Shown one piece after another: positions 1-8,658 of a stretch of 64,000 bases of DNA (the first letter of the stretch is position 1; each line of letters begins with the position of its first letter). The notes under the pieces are model-generated. The model made no database searches, had not been told where the DNA came from, and saw only the letters and a list, made by a program, of their open reading frames with translations. The stretch is taken from the NCBI RefSeq assembly GCF_002211305.1, contig NZ_LOKW01000025.1, forward strand, positions 310,001 to 374,000, in the 5' to 3' direction. The position numbers were made by a program, and so were the translations under genes. This DNA is from Rhizobium sp. R634. GTDB lineage: Bacteria; Pseudomonadota; Alphaproteobacteria; Rhizobiales; Rhizobiaceae.

Positions 1-28
1 GGGACGCCAGTCGCGGTTCGGATCTTGC

Positions 29-514
29 TCAGTCGCTGTCATCTTGCAAAACCTGGACATCGGTCACCCTGGCGGCGGCCTCCTGCCGCTTTTGGATGCG
101 CTCGCGCGAGGAGACGCCGAGCAGGTCGGCGATCCGCCAGATCACGTGGTCTTCCATCTCGCTGCGTTCGCCATCGGCATAGACGATGTCCCAGAGGACG
201 CCGATCAGCTCCAGCCGCTGCTCGGTGTTGAGGTGGCGCTTGAGATCGGAGGTGAAGCGGTAATAGTCGACCGCGGTGCTTTCGGCCTCTAGGCCGGCGG
301 CCATCAGGGCGTCGAGCTGTTTGCCGTCGAGCGCGTATTGCTCCTTCAGGAGCTTGCGCAGCCGTTTCTTTTCGCTGGTCTTGATCTGGCCGTCGGCTTC
401 CATGACCTGCATGCAAAGCGCCGCCACCGCGATGCGCGGATCGTCGGGGGCAAAGCCCTTCCTGGCGTGATCGGAGGTCAGATTATGGAAGAAGGCCTGG
501 AAGCGTTCGAACAT
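29..514 (-). CDS. TerB-like tellurite-resistance-family protein
   Basis: A 161-residue soluble protein with the all-helical TerB fold. Two acidic helix-turn segments are visible: MEADGQ at about residues 38-43 and YADGER near 111-116, the second followed by a WRIADLLG helix. These ADG(Q/E) repeats are the likely metal-binding positions of the family. It lies 17 bp downstream of hemY in the same direction, so it is probably the last gene of the heme cluster read toward the window start. The family is often annotated as tellurite resistance, but the biochemical role of single-domain TerB proteins is unsettled, and nothing here points to tellurite specifically. Family assignment is firm; function is open. 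Confidence 0.8.
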   Translation of the reverse strand: MFERFQAFFHNLTSDHARKGFAPDDPRIAVAALCMQVMEADGQIKTSEKKRLRKLLKEQYALDGKQLDALMAAGLEAESTAVDYYRFTSDLKRHLNTEQRLELIGVLWDIVYADGERSEMEDHVIWRIADLLGVSSRERIQKRQEAAARVTDVQVLQDDSD

Positions 515-531
515 GCGGTTGTCGTTCCATT

Positions 532-2142
532 TCAGAAAAGGCGGAGCCGTGTCCTGGATTCCGGTTCCGTCCTGGGATCGCGAACGCCCGGATCGTCGGG
601 CAATCCACCGAAGAAGGGCTTGGCCTCGCTCGGCGCGGGCACCTTATCGCCGGCCGCCGGTTCGGGCTTCGGTTTCGTCGGCGCCGGCTTGGGCGCCGGC
701 CGGACCGCCTCGGCAATGGTTGCCGCGCGTTCGAGCTCGATGATGCGATGGTCGTTGACCGGGCTTTCCGGCTTGACGTCGCGCAGAGGCGGCAGCGTCT
801 TCAGCGCGGTTTCGATCGAAGCAGGCGCCGAACCGTCCTCGAGCGGACCCTCGATCTGACCGAAGGGTGCTTTCCATTCGAAGGCGTCGATGCGGCCGGT
901 CACCGGCGATACCGGCAGCCACTTGTCGGAGACGAAGCCGTCGGCCACCCAGGCCGGATCGCGCGGGGCTTTCAGCGCCTGGGCGAGCCAGTGGCGCACG
1001 CGGCCCTGGTCGCCGGTTTCGGCTTCCTCGATGTCGGCCAGCAGCAGGAAGGCAGCTTCGCGTGGCTCTATGCGCGCGGCCGCTTCCGCCTTGGCGCGGG
1101 CCTTGGCGAATTCCTGCGCGTCGAGAGCGGCCTGCGCGACGACGAGAAGGGATTCGACATTGTTGGGACGCATTCCTTCCAGCCGTTCGGCTCGCTTCAG
1201 CCGGTCGAGGGTGGAATCGCCGCTGCGCGCCTTGACATAGGTGCGGCCGATCTCGGGATGAGGCGCCGATTTCCATGCCTGCTCGAGGATCGAGGCGGCC
1301 TTGCGCAAGCCGCCTTCGCGGAAGAGAGCCTTGGCGGCGATGAGGGCGGCCGGGATGAAATCGGCGGCGAGCTTCAGCGCCTGCAGGGCGTCGTCACGGG
1401 CGCCGGCCGGGTTGCCTTCCAGCCTTTCGTCTGCGCGCGCCGTCAGGAGGACGGCATGCAGGCGGTTGGCTTCGGCCTTTTCGACGACGCGGGCCGCCTT
1501 CTGCTGTTCGAGCAGGCGGATTGCATCGTCCCAGCGGCCGGCCTGGCTGCGATATTCGAGCGTCGCCTGTGCGGCCCAGGGCAGGTAAGGCGCATTGTCG
1601 GCAGCCTTCTCGGCATATTGGCGGGCGGCCTCGTTGGCGCCGAGGCGGCGGGCTTCCAGATAGAGACCGCGCAGTCCGAGTTCGCGCGTCTCGGGGTCGT
1701 TGGCCATGGCTTCGAACTTGGCGCGCGCCTCATCATGGCGGCCTTCGATCAGCGCAGCCTGAGCCTCGAGCAGATTGATCAGCGGTTCCTGATCGGCGCG
1801 GATGAGGCCGCGCGAGCGAGCGGCCATCTTGCGTGCGAGCAGCGCGTTGCCGGCGCCGGCGGCAATCAGGCCGGTGGACAGCGCCTGATAGCCGCGGTCG
1901 CGCTTGCGGGCGCGGAAATAGCGGGTCACGGAATGCGGCGAGGTCCAGATCAGGCGAACGAACCACCAGACGATCATCACGGCGGCGATGAGAGCGATGA
2001 TCGCGCTCACGGCGACGATCAGCTTCGTCTGATAGATCTGACCCTCCCAGATCAGCGAGATGTCGCCGGGACGATCGGCGAACCAGGAGAAGCCATAGGC
2101 GAGAAGCAGCACCAGGACGGCGAAGACGACGAGTCTGATCAT
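532..2142 (-). CDS. hemY: HemY-like inner-membrane TPR protein
   Basis: 536 residues. Two N-terminal membrane helices (about residues 2-20 and 41-66) carry the HemY_N domain. A long alpha-helical TPR-type region follows, with repeated A-L-E-A patterns and about 350 residues long, and then a Pro/Lys-rich C-terminal tail. HemY proteins of this type are membrane-anchored scaffolds linked to late heme synthesis. They are not the protoporphyrinogen oxidase also called HemY in Bacillus. The gene starts 4 bp after the mic60 stop, so the two are surely co-transcribed, in the order hemC-hemD-mic60-hemY. Identification rests on both the N-terminal architecture and this neighbourhood. Confidence 0.88.
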   Translation of the reverse strand: MIRLVVFAVLVLLLAYGFSWFADRPGDISLIWEGQIYQTKLIVAVSAIIALIAAVMIVWWFVRLIWTSPHSVTRYFRARKRDRGYQALSTGLIAAGAGNALLARKMAARSRGLIRADQEPLINLLEAQAALIEGRHDEARAKFEAMANDPETRELGLRGLYLEARRLGANEAARQYAEKAADNAPYLPWAAQATLEYRSQAGRWDDAIRLLEQQKAARVVEKAEANRLHAVLLTARADERLEGNPAGARDDALQALKLAADFIPAALIAAKALFREGGLRKAASILEQAWKSAPHPEIGRTYVKARSGDSTLDRLKRAERLEGMRPNNVESLLVVAQAALDAQEFAKARAKAEAAARIEPREAAFLLLADIEEAETGDQGRVRHWLAQALKAPRDPAWVADGFVSDKWLPVSPVTGRIDAFEWKAPFGQIEGPLEDGSAPASIETALKTLPPLRDVKPESPVNDHRIIELERAATIAEAVRPAPKPAPTKPKPEPAAGDKVPAPSEAKPFFGGLPDDPGVRDPRTEPESRTRLRLF

Positions 2143-2146
2143 GGTC

Positions 2147-3391
2147 TCACCCCTCCTTGCCGGTGCCGGTGACGGCCTTCGACAGTGCCCCGCCGACCAG
2201 TTCCTCGACGCGGATGCGCGCTTCCAGCGACTGCTTGAAGGCGGCGGAGGCCTGCTTGGCGGGAGCGGGCAGATTGATCCATTCGGAAGACGCGCCGGGC
2301 AGGTCGCCGTTCTTCACCTTGTCCTCCATGCGGGCGGCGATCGCTTCGACGCTCTCGCCTTCGATATTGCCGACGGGTCGGACGGTCACCAGCGATTTCG
2401 CGCTCGCCATCAGACGGTCCGACCAGCTCTGGTTCGGGTCCGGCTGGTTGACGGCTTCGACGATCGTGGTCGCAACGTCGGGAGCCTGACGCATCAGCTC
2501 TGCGCGCGAGGGAATGCCGGTCTCGGCAAAGGCGCGCAGGTCGGCGACGGCAGGATCGTCGGGCGCCACACCGGCGAAAGTATCGAGTTCGGCAAGGAAG
2601 GGGCCGCCGCGATCGATCGCCGCCTTGAGTGCGGCTGCCGCGATCGCCCGGGCGACGGCGACATCCTCGCGCGGCTCGTTGAGCTTCTTTTCAGCCTCGG
2701 CGAGGCGCTTGGCAATATCGGCGTCGCTGCTCGTCTGCTGGTCGGAGGACTGGGCGAGCATCGAACGCAGCTGATCGACCTGACCGCTCAACTCCGCAAT
2801 CTTCTGGCTGAGCGCATCGACATTCGCCGAATCGGCCGGTGCACCGGCTGCGGGAGCCTTGGCCGCCGTTTCCAGCGCGGCGATACGCTGTTCAAGCGCC
2901 GCGTCATCCGTGCTTGCCGGGTTGGCGGCCAGATTGGCGACGGCCTGTTTCAGCCCGTCGATCTCGCCGGAAAGATTGGCGGTCTCCGCCGAGGAGGTCT
3001 GTTGCGAGGAGGAACCCGGGAGGTAACCGGCATATTGAATGGCGCCTGCACCGAGCAGAGCGACGAGGCCGCCGAAGATGCCGGCGGCGATGAGGCCCGA
3101 GGTGCCGCCCCGCGGAGCCGGCTGTTCGGGAGGGGGCGTGAAGGCAGGCTCCGGTGCTGCCGGCTCTTCTTCCCGCGCGTCCATCACGGGCTCGCCTTCA
3201 TGTTCGGCAGGCGGCACGGGGTCCGTTTCGGGCTGCGCACCCAGATCTGCGGTGGTGCTGTCCGCGTCGCCGGCATCCTTCTCCACCGGCTTTTCGGCAT
3301 CGTCAGCAGAGGCGAAATCCTGAGATTCGAGGTCGATCGTGACCGGCTCTTCGGCGCTCTTGGAATGGCGTGGCGGATTTCCCGATACCAT
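2147..3391 (-). CDS. Mic60/mitofilin-like inner-membrane protein
   Basis: 414 residues from the ATG at 3391, chosen because GAGGA stands just upstream; an in-frame ATG 21 bp earlier has no ribosome-binding site. The N-terminal ~90 residues are acidic and proline-rich. One membrane helix (about 97-123, rich in Gly/Ala/Leu) follows, then a long Gln/Ser/Ala-rich coiled coil (about 140-260) and a helical C-terminal domain. This is the architecture of alphaproteobacterial Mic60, the ancestor of the mitochondrial cristae organiser, and those genes are known to sit between hemD and hemY, as here. The protein should bend or tether the intracytoplasmic or inner membrane to the envelope. Older annotations would say hypothetical protein or mitofilin. 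Confidence 0.82.
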   Translation of the reverse strand: MVSGNPPRHSKSAEEPVTIDLESQDFASADDAEKPVEKDAGDADSTTADLGAQPETDPVPPAEHEGEPVMDAREEEPAAPEPAFTPPPEQPAPRGGTSGLIAAGIFGGLVALLGAGAIQYAGYLPGSSSQQTSSAETANLSGEIDGLKQAVANLAANPASTDDAALEQRIAALETAAKAPAAGAPADSANVDALSQKIAELSGQVDQLRSMLAQSSDQQTSSDADIAKRLAEAEKKLNEPREDVAVARAIAAAALKAAIDRGGPFLAELDTFAGVAPDDPAVADLRAFAETGIPSRAELMRQAPDVATTIVEAVNQPDPNQSWSDRLMASAKSLVTVRPVGNIEGESVEAIAARMEDKVKNGDLPGASSEWINLPAPAKQASAAFKQSLEARIRVEELVGGALSKAVTGTGKEG

Positions 3392-3480
3392 GAGGTCCTC
3401 TTTATCCTGCATTGCAACGAAACTAGACAGTGATGCCAGTTAAGGGAAGAGGTTAGATCAAATTTGGGCGGCTAAAGCAT

Positions 3481-4188
3481 TCAAAGCAGCGACAAAAGAC
3501 TTTTCTCATCCGGCATCGGCGCAATCGTCGCCTTGTCTTTCAAATCCGCCGGAATGGCTTGCGCCACCACCTCGCTGAGGCAGAGAAGGCGGATTTCTCC
3601 GGCTTCCGGCAAGGCTGCCCGGAAATCGGGCAGACGAAAAAAATCGTCGGCCGTCTGCCGGGAATAGAACAGAATGGCTTCGGGCCGGCCGGCCGAGAAA
3701 AGCGCTTCGATCGCGGCGGGGCCGGGGGCGGCCGGCTGCATGCGATAACATTCGGCGACGGAAAAGCGGATGCCGAGATCGCGCAATCCCCGTTCGAAAG
3801 TTTCCGCTCGCGGCAGTCCGGCAAGGTAGAGCAAGCCGTCCGCTTTCTGCGCCGCGATCAGGTCCGCGAGATCGCGGCCGTTGCCTAGGGATGAGGAGAC
3901 CGATCGGAAGCCAAGGCTTTCGGCCTCTTTCGCCGTCGCCTCGCCGACCGCAAAAAGCGGGCGGGCAAGATGAGGACGAAGCGTCTCGCCGAGATCGGAA
4001 ACGACCCTGAGGGCTTCGGCGCTGGTCACGGCGATCGGGCCGCTGCCGGCTGCAAGCGCGCGCGCGGCGGCGGCACTGTCGTGCAGCGGCTGGCGCAGCG
4101 GCAGCAGCAGCGGCTCGTGGCCCATATCGCGCAGACGTTGAGCGGTTTTCTCGGCCGAATGCGCGGGGCGGGTGACGAGCACGCGCAT
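3481..4188 (-). CDS. hemD: Uroporphyrinogen-III synthase
   Basis: 235 residues beginning MRVLVTRPA. HemD closes and inverts ring D of hydroxymethylbilane to give uroporphyrinogen III, the branch point to heme, siroheme and cobalamin. The N-terminal VTRP motif and the later LFSAGRPEAILFYSRQ segment fit the two-domain HEM4 fold. The frame stays open for 29 codons upstream of this ATG, but that stretch overlaps the hemC 3' end and is low-complexity Pro/Ala/Arg, so the start at 4188 is preferred. It begins 7 bp after the hemC stop, so the two act in sequence and are co-transcribed. HemD sequences are poorly conserved; context makes the call secure. Confidence 0.93.
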   Translation of the reverse strand: MRVLVTRPAHSAEKTAQRLRDMGHEPLLLPLRQPLHDSAAAARALAAGSGPIAVTSAEALRVVSDLGETLRPHLARPLFAVGEATAKEAESLGFRSVSSSLGNGRDLADLIAAQKADGLLYLAGLPRAETFERGLRDLGIRFSVAECYRMQPAAPGPAAIEALFSAGRPEAILFYSRQTADDFFRLPDFRAALPEAGEIRLLCLSEVVAQAIPADLKDKATIAPMPDEKSLLSLL

Positions 4189-4195
4189 GGCTGCT

Positions 4196-5125
4196 TCAGT
4201 GCCAGTCGTCGAAGAAGGCGCTGCCGGCCCTGGCGCGCACGTCCTGCCCGGCGCGGGTGCCGAGGGCGGCCGCATCGCGGCGGTGGCCGTCGATCGTCAC
4301 CGCATGCTGGCTGCGGCCGTCGGGCGTGATGATGAGGCCGGAAAAGCGGATGAGGTCGCCCTCGCAGACGGCATAACCGCCGATCGGCGTGCGGCAGGAG
4401 CCGTCGAGCGCGGCGAGAAAGGCGCGTTCGCAGGAGACGGTGTCGAAAGTGGGCGCGTCGTTGACCGGCGCCAGGAGATCGTCGATCCTGGTGTCGCCGA
4501 TGCGGCTTTCGATGCAGATCGCGCCCTGGGCCGGCGCCGGCGGGAAGGTGTCCGGGTCGAGAATATCGGTAAGCACCTCGACCTTCCCAAGCCGTTTCAG
4601 GCCGGCAAGCGCCAGCAGGGTCGCATCCACTTCGCCCTCTTCCAGCTTGCGCAGGCGCGTTTCGACCAGGCCGCGGAAGGTGATGACCTTGATGTCGGGC
4701 CGCATGCGGCGGATCAGCGCCTGGCGGCGCAGCGACGAGGAGCCGACGGTTGCGCCATGCGGCAGGTCGATCAGCTTGGGCGCGGTGCGGCCGATGACGG
4801 CGTCACGGACATCCTCGCGCGGAAGGTAGGCGGAGAGATGAAGGCCGTCGGGCAGCTTCGTCGGCATGTCCTTGGTGGAGTGCACGGCGAAATCCAGCTC
4901 GCCCGCGGCAAGCTTCTGTTCGAGCTCTTCCGTAAAGAGGCCCTTGCCGCCGATCTCGGCGAGCGACCGGTCGGTGATGCGGTCGCCCTTGGTCGAGAGT
5001 ACGACGATCTCGAACATCTCCTCAGGCAGGTGATGCGCCGCCATCAGCCTGTCGCGGGCCTCATGCGCCTGGGCAAGCGCCAGCGGGCTGCCTCGCGTGC
5101 CAATCCGGAAAGGTTTTGTTTGCAT
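4196..5125 (-). CDS. hemC: Hydroxymethylbilane synthase (porphobilinogen deaminase)
   Basis: 309 residues, the usual HemC length. It polymerises four porphobilinogen molecules into hydroxymethylbilane in the cytosol. Visible landmarks are the N-terminal RIGTRGSPLALAQA motif, STKGDRI, the HSTKDMPT loop and the dipyrromethane-cofactor cysteine in LDGSCRTPIGGYA. The start at 5125 matches the conserved MQTKPFRIGTRG beginning; the upstream open frame is antisense to tsaD and is not used. The gene diverges from tsaD across 72 bp, so that short gap must hold promoters for both directions. It leads the hemC-hemD-mic60-hemY cluster. Confidence 0.97.
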   Translation of the reverse strand: MQTKPFRIGTRGSPLALAQAHEARDRLMAAHHLPEEMFEIVVLSTKGDRITDRSLAEIGGKGLFTEELEQKLAAGELDFAVHSTKDMPTKLPDGLHLSAYLPREDVRDAVIGRTAPKLIDLPHGATVGSSSLRRQALIRRMRPDIKVITFRGLVETRLRKLEEGEVDATLLALAGLKRLGKVEVLTDILDPDTFPPAPAQGAICIESRIGDTRIDDLLAPVNDAPTFDTVSCERAFLAALDGSCRTPIGGYAVCEGDLIRFSGLIITPDGRSQHAVTIDGHRRDAAALGTRAGQDVRARAGSAFFDDWH

Positions 5126-5197
5126 CCGCTCTGTTCCGTTGTTACCGGAGTTCTCGTAAACGGGTTTCGGCCCCATCGCAATCAACGAACAGGCCTT

Positions 5198-6295
5198 ATG
5201 GTTCCCTTTCTGCGCATCCTTGGCATCGAAACGAGCTGCGACGAAACCGCCGCGGCGGTCGTCGAGCGCGATGCGGAAGGGCGCTCCAGGATACTCTCCG
5301 ACGTGGTGCTTTCCCAGCTCGACGAGCACAGCGCCTATGGCGGCGTGGTGCCGGAGATCGCCGCGCGCGCCCATGTCGAGGCGCTGGACGAACTGATAGA
5401 GCAGGCCTTGGCGCGCGCCAATGTGTCGCTTGATGATGTCGACGCCATCGCCGCCACATCGGGGCCGGGGCTGATCGGCGGGCTGCTTGTGGGGTTGATG
5501 ACCGGCAAGGCGATCGCGAGAGCTGCCGGCAAGCCGCTCTATGCGGTCAACCATCTCGAAGGGCACGCGCTGACGGCGCGGCTGACCGACGGGCTATCCT
5601 TTCCCTATCTGATGCTGCTCGTTTCCGGCGGCCATACGCAATTGATCCTCGTGCGCGGCGTCGGGCAGTATGAGCGCTGGGGCACGACGATCGACGATGC
5701 GCTCGGCGAAGCCTTCGACAAGACGGCAAAGCTGCTCGGCCTGCCCTATCCCGGCGGCCCGGCGGTGGAGCGGATGGCGCGGGACGGCAACCCCGATCGT
5801 TTCGCTTTTCCGCGCCCGCTCGTCGGTGAGGCACGGCTCGATTTTTCCTTTTCCGGGTTGAAGACGGCGGTGCGGCAGGCCGCACAGGAGATCGCGCCGC
5901 TCAGCGATCAGGACGTCGCGGATATCTGCGCCTCGTTCCAGAAGGCGATTTCGCGCACGTTGAAGGACCGCATCGGCCGCGGCCTGCAGCGGTTCAAGAC
6001 GGAATTTCCTTTAACCGGCGAGAAGCCGGCGCTCGTCGTTGCCGGCGGTGTCGCCGCCAATCTCGAACTGCGCGGCACGCTGCAGGCGCTATGCGACAAG
6101 AACGGTTTCCGTTTCATTGCACCGCCGCTCAGCCTCTGCACCGACAATGCCGTGATGATCGCCTGGGCGGGACTGGAGCGCATGGCGACAGGCGCAGCGC
6201 CTGACACACTCGACGTGCAGCCGCGTTCGCGCTGGCCGCTCGATTCCAAGGCGGAGACGCTGATCGGTTTCGGAAAAAGAGGGGCCAAGGCATGA
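5198..6295 (+). CDS. tsaD: tRNA N6-threonylcarbamoyladenosine transferase TsaD
   Basis: 365 residues. TsaD (formerly Gcp/YgjD) transfers the threonylcarbamoyl group onto A37 of ANN-decoding tRNAs, working with TsaB/TsaE. The ASKHA-fold landmarks are GIETSCDETAAAVV near the N terminus, the metal-binding HLEGH pair at about residue 115, the SGGHTQ loop and VAGGVAANLELR. The ATG at 5198 begins MVPFLRILGIETSCDE, the family's normal N terminus. Its stop overlaps the gpsA start (ATGA), so translation is coupled. A tsaD-gpsA pairing is common in alphaproteobacteria. Confidence 0.97.
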   Translation: MVPFLRILGIETSCDETAAAVVERDAEGRSRILSDVVLSQLDEHSAYGGVVPEIAARAHVEALDELIEQALARANVSLDDVDAIAATSGPGLIGGLLVGLMTGKAIARAAGKPLYAVNHLEGHALTARLTDGLSFPYLMLLVSGGHTQLILVRGVGQYERWGTTIDDALGEAFDKTAKLLGLPYPGGPAVERMARDGNPDRFAFPRPLVGEARLDFSFSGLKTAVRQAAQEIAPLSDQDVADICASFQKAISRTLKDRIGRGLQRFKTEFPLTGEKPALVVAGGVAANLELRGTLQALCDKNGFRFIAPPLSLCTDNAVMIAWAGLERMATGAAPDTLDVQPRSRWPLDSKAETLIGFGKRGAKA

Positions 6296-7275
6296 GCGAA
6301 AAGATCGCCGTCGTTGGATCAGGGGCTTTCGGCACGGCGCTCGCCGCCGTTATCGCTCTTACCGGGCGGAGCGCGGTGACGCTCGTCGGGCGCGATCCGT
6401 CGCTCATCGCCGATCTGAAGGCCGAACGCCTGCATGACGCGGTGCTGCCCGGCATCCCGTTGCCCGAGTCGCTGGAGTTTTCGGCCGAGGCGGATGCGAT
6501 CGCCGGGGCCTCCATCGTGCTCTTTGCCATGCCCTCGCAAGCCCAGGCCGACGCCGCGCGGCAATATGGCCCTTGCCTCTCCAAGGATGCCGTCGTCGTC
6601 AGCTGCGCCAAGGGCATCGAGCGGGCAACGGGCAATCTTTTGACCGACATGCTGGAGCGGGAGCTGCCGGACCATCCGGTCGCCGTACTTTCCGGTCCGG
6701 GCTTCGCCGCCGATATCGCCAAAGGCCTGCCGACGGCGATGGCGATCGCGGCTGGTGACATGGAGACCGCGGAGCGGCTGGCGCAAGCGATCTCCGGCCG
6801 GACCTTTCGGCTCTATGCCTCCGACGACCGGGTCGGCGTACAGCTCGGCGGCGCCCTGAAGAACGTTCTGGCGATCGCCTGCGGCATCGTCGAAGGCGGC
6901 GGTATCGGCGATTCGGCGCGTGCGGCGCTGATTGCGCGCGGACTTGCGGAAATGTCGCGCTTCGTCGTCGCCAAGGGCGGGAAGGCGGATACCGTGCGCG
7001 GGCTTTCCGGCCTCGGCGATCTGGTGCTGACGGGAACGAGCCATCAATCGCGAAACCTGCGCTTCGGCATCGCGCTCGGGCGCGGCGAAAAGGTCGATCC
7101 CCTGCAAGGGGCACTGGTGGAAGGCGCGCTTGCCGCCTCCGTCGCCTCGCGGCTTGCGGCGGAACTTTCGATCAGCATGCCGATCACCGATGCCGTTTCC
7201 GCCATCATCGACGGCAAGCTCGACATATCGGACGCCATCGAGCAGTTAATGACGCGTCCAATCACCACCGAATAG
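6292..7275 (+). CDS. gpsA: Glycerol-3-phosphate dehydrogenase [NAD(P)+]
   Basis: 327 residues. It reduces dihydroxyacetone phosphate to sn-glycerol-3-phosphate, the backbone for phospholipid synthesis. The NAD(P)-binding glycine motif GSGAFGTALA is at residues 8-17. The catalytic-lysine segment GALKNVLAIACGI is near 190-200, and SGLGDLVLTGTS follows. The C-terminal end is rich in Ile/Asp as in the family. It overlaps tsaD by 4 bp and is followed after 10 bp by the YciI-like gene, so it is an inner gene of a five-gene operon. Confidence 0.97.
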   Translation: MSEKIAVVGSGAFGTALAAVIALTGRSAVTLVGRDPSLIADLKAERLHDAVLPGIPLPESLEFSAEADAIAGASIVLFAMPSQAQADAARQYGPCLSKDAVVVSCAKGIERATGNLLTDMLERELPDHPVAVLSGPGFAADIAKGLPTAMAIAAGDMETAERLAQAISGRTFRLYASDDRVGVQLGGALKNVLAIACGIVEGGGIGDSARAALIARGLAEMSRFVVAKGGKADTVRGLSGLGDLVLTGTSHQSRNLRFGIALGRGEKVDPLQGALVEGALAASVASRLAAELSISMPITDAVSAIIDGKLDISDAIEQLMTRPITTE

Positions 7276-7285
7276 GAGAATAGAC

Positions 7286-7579
7286 ATGCTGTTCGCCCTT
7301 CTCTGCAAGGACAAGCCGGGACATTTGAACGTCCGCATGGAGACGCGGCCGACGCATCTCGAATATCTGAACGGCCTGAACGCTGCGGGCACGCTGAAAA
7401 TCGCCGGCCCATTTCTCGATGACGAGGGCAAAGCCTGCGGCAGCCTCATCGTCGTCGAAGCGGAAACGAAGGACGCTGCGCGTGCGCTTGCCGATGCCGA
7501 TCCTTACGCCAAGGCCGGCCTGTTCGAAAGCGTGGAGGTCAAGGCCTTCAACTGGGTCTTCAACAAGCCGGAGGCGTGA
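7286..7579 (+). CDS. YciI family protein
   Basis: 97 residues covering a single ferredoxin-like YciI domain. It begins with the typical LFALLCKDKPG strand, and the PTHLEYL motif contains the conserved histidine of the family's proposed His/Asp active site. The C terminus has DPYAKAGLFESVEVKAFNWVF, the usual last strand. YciI domains are predicted small enzymes or ligand-binding proteins, and no substrate can be read from the sequence. It lies 10 bp after gpsA and 2 bp before the EVE-domain gene. A second YciI-family gene occurs in this window between sucA and sucB. Confidence 0.88.
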   Translation: MLFALLCKDKPGHLNVRMETRPTHLEYLNGLNAAGTLKIAGPFLDDEGKACGSLIVVEAETKDAARALADADPYAKAGLFESVEVKAFNWVFNKPEA

Positions 7580-7581
7580 GC

Positions 7582-8013
7582 ATGGCGCACTGGCTCTATA
7601 AATCCGAACCCGCCTCCTGGTCCTGGGAGCAGCAGAAGGCTGCCGGCGAAAAGGGTACGGAATGGACCGGCGTTCGCAACTATCTGGCGCGCAACAACAT
7701 GCGGGCGATGCAGATCGGCGACAAGGGTTTCTTCTACCACTCCAATGATGGGTTGGAGATCGTCGGCATCGTCGAGGTCTGCGCCTTGTCGCATCCCGAT
7801 TCCACTGCCAAGGGCGATCCGAAGTGGGATTGCGTCGATATCCGCGCCGTCATGGACATGCCGAAGCCGGTGACGCTGAAGGATGTGAAGGCGAGCGAGA
7901 AACTCGCCAAGATGTCGCTCGTCACCTCCATGCGGCTTTCGGTGCAGCCGGTGACCGATGACGAATGGGCCGAAGTCTGCCGCATGGGCGGGCTGGACAA
8001 TCCGCCGCGTTGA
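7582..8013 (+). CDS. EVE domain-containing protein
   Basis: 143 residues from the ATG at 7582; a GTG six bases earlier overlaps the preceding stop and is less likely. The start WLYKSEPASWSWEQ and the GVRNYLARNNMR motif are diagnostic of the EVE (PUA-like, thymocyte nuclear protein 1-type) fold, a small barrel with a pocket that binds modified bases. Homologues bind modified cytosines in DNA or act in RNA contexts; the ligand in rhizobia is unknown. It overlaps the downstream methyltransferase by 4 bp, so the two are translationally coupled. Confidence 0.9.
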   Translation: MAHWLYKSEPASWSWEQQKAAGEKGTEWTGVRNYLARNNMRAMQIGDKGFFYHSNDGLEIVGIVEVCALSHPDSTAKGDPKWDCVDIRAVMDMPKPVTLKDVKASEKLAKMSLVTSMRLSVQPVTDDEWAEVCRMGGLDNPPR

Positions 8014-8654
8014 AAACCGATCCCGAAGCCTTCATCCGTGCCAATACCAGCGTCATGGCGCCGCCGCACGTGCCGGAGATTTCACTCCATCTCGCGAGCG
8101 AGGCGCATGACCTCTGGCTGAAGACGGAGGAGGAGCTGGAAGCGATCGGTCTGCCGCCGCCCTTCTGGGCTTTCGCCTGGGCGGGCGGGCAGGGATTGGC
8201 GCGCTATATCCTCGATCATCCGGAAACGGTGCGGGGCAAGCGCGTGCTGGATTTCGCCAGCGGTTCCGGTCTCGTCGGCATTGCGGCTGTCATGGCCGGC
8301 GCCCGGGAGGTCACGGCGAGCGATATCGATCCCTGGGCGGAGACGGCGATCCGGTTGAACGCGGAGGTCAATTGCGTTTTAGTCGAATTTACGGGCGCAG
8401 ATCTGATCGGAGAGACCGTCGATGCGGATATCCTGCTTGCCGGCGATGTCTTTTACGACCGCACTTTCGCAGATGCGCTCATCCCCTGGTTCTCGCGGCT
8501 CGCGCAGCAGGGCAAACTGGTTCTGGTCGGTGACCCAGGCCGAAGCTACCTGCCGCGGGAGCGGCTGGAATTCCGCGCGGTCTATCAGGTGCCGGTGACG
8601 CGGGCGCTGGAGGACAGCGAAATCAAGAAGACGACGGTCTGGCGTTTCACCTGA
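8010..8654 (+). CDS. Class I SAM methyltransferase, METTL20/ETFB-lysine type
   Basis: 214 residues from a TTG start at 8010 that overlaps the EVE stop (TTGA); the reading frame also opens 45 bp earlier inside that gene. Motifs are PPPFWAFAWAGGQGLARYIL, then the SAM-binding VLDFASGSGLVGIAA, then ASDIDPWA, and LLAGDVFYDR as post-motif II. DVFY replaces the DPPY of DNA/RNA N-methylases. This set fits the METTL20-like protein-lysine methyltransferases. The Agrobacterium homologue is known to methylate ETF-beta and ribosomal protein L7/L12. Automated pipelines often miscall it as a nicotinamide N-methylase or PrmA. The TTG start is inferred from coupling. Confidence 0.8.
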   Translation: MKTDPEAFIRANTSVMAPPHVPEISLHLASEAHDLWLKTEEELEAIGLPPPFWAFAWAGGQGLARYILDHPETVRGKRVLDFASGSGLVGIAAVMAGAREVTASDIDPWAETAIRLNAEVNCVLVEFTGADLIGETVDADILLAGDVFYDRTFADALIPWFSRLAQQGKLVLVGDPGRSYLPRERLEFRAVYQVPVTRALEDSEIKKTTVWRFT

Positions 8655-8658
8655 GATT

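Noticed and set aside
4172..5197. N-terminal extension of tsaD by about 340 codons
   Set aside because: The open frame continues upstream, but the extension is antisense to hemC. The TsaD N-terminal motif starts right after the ATG at 5198.
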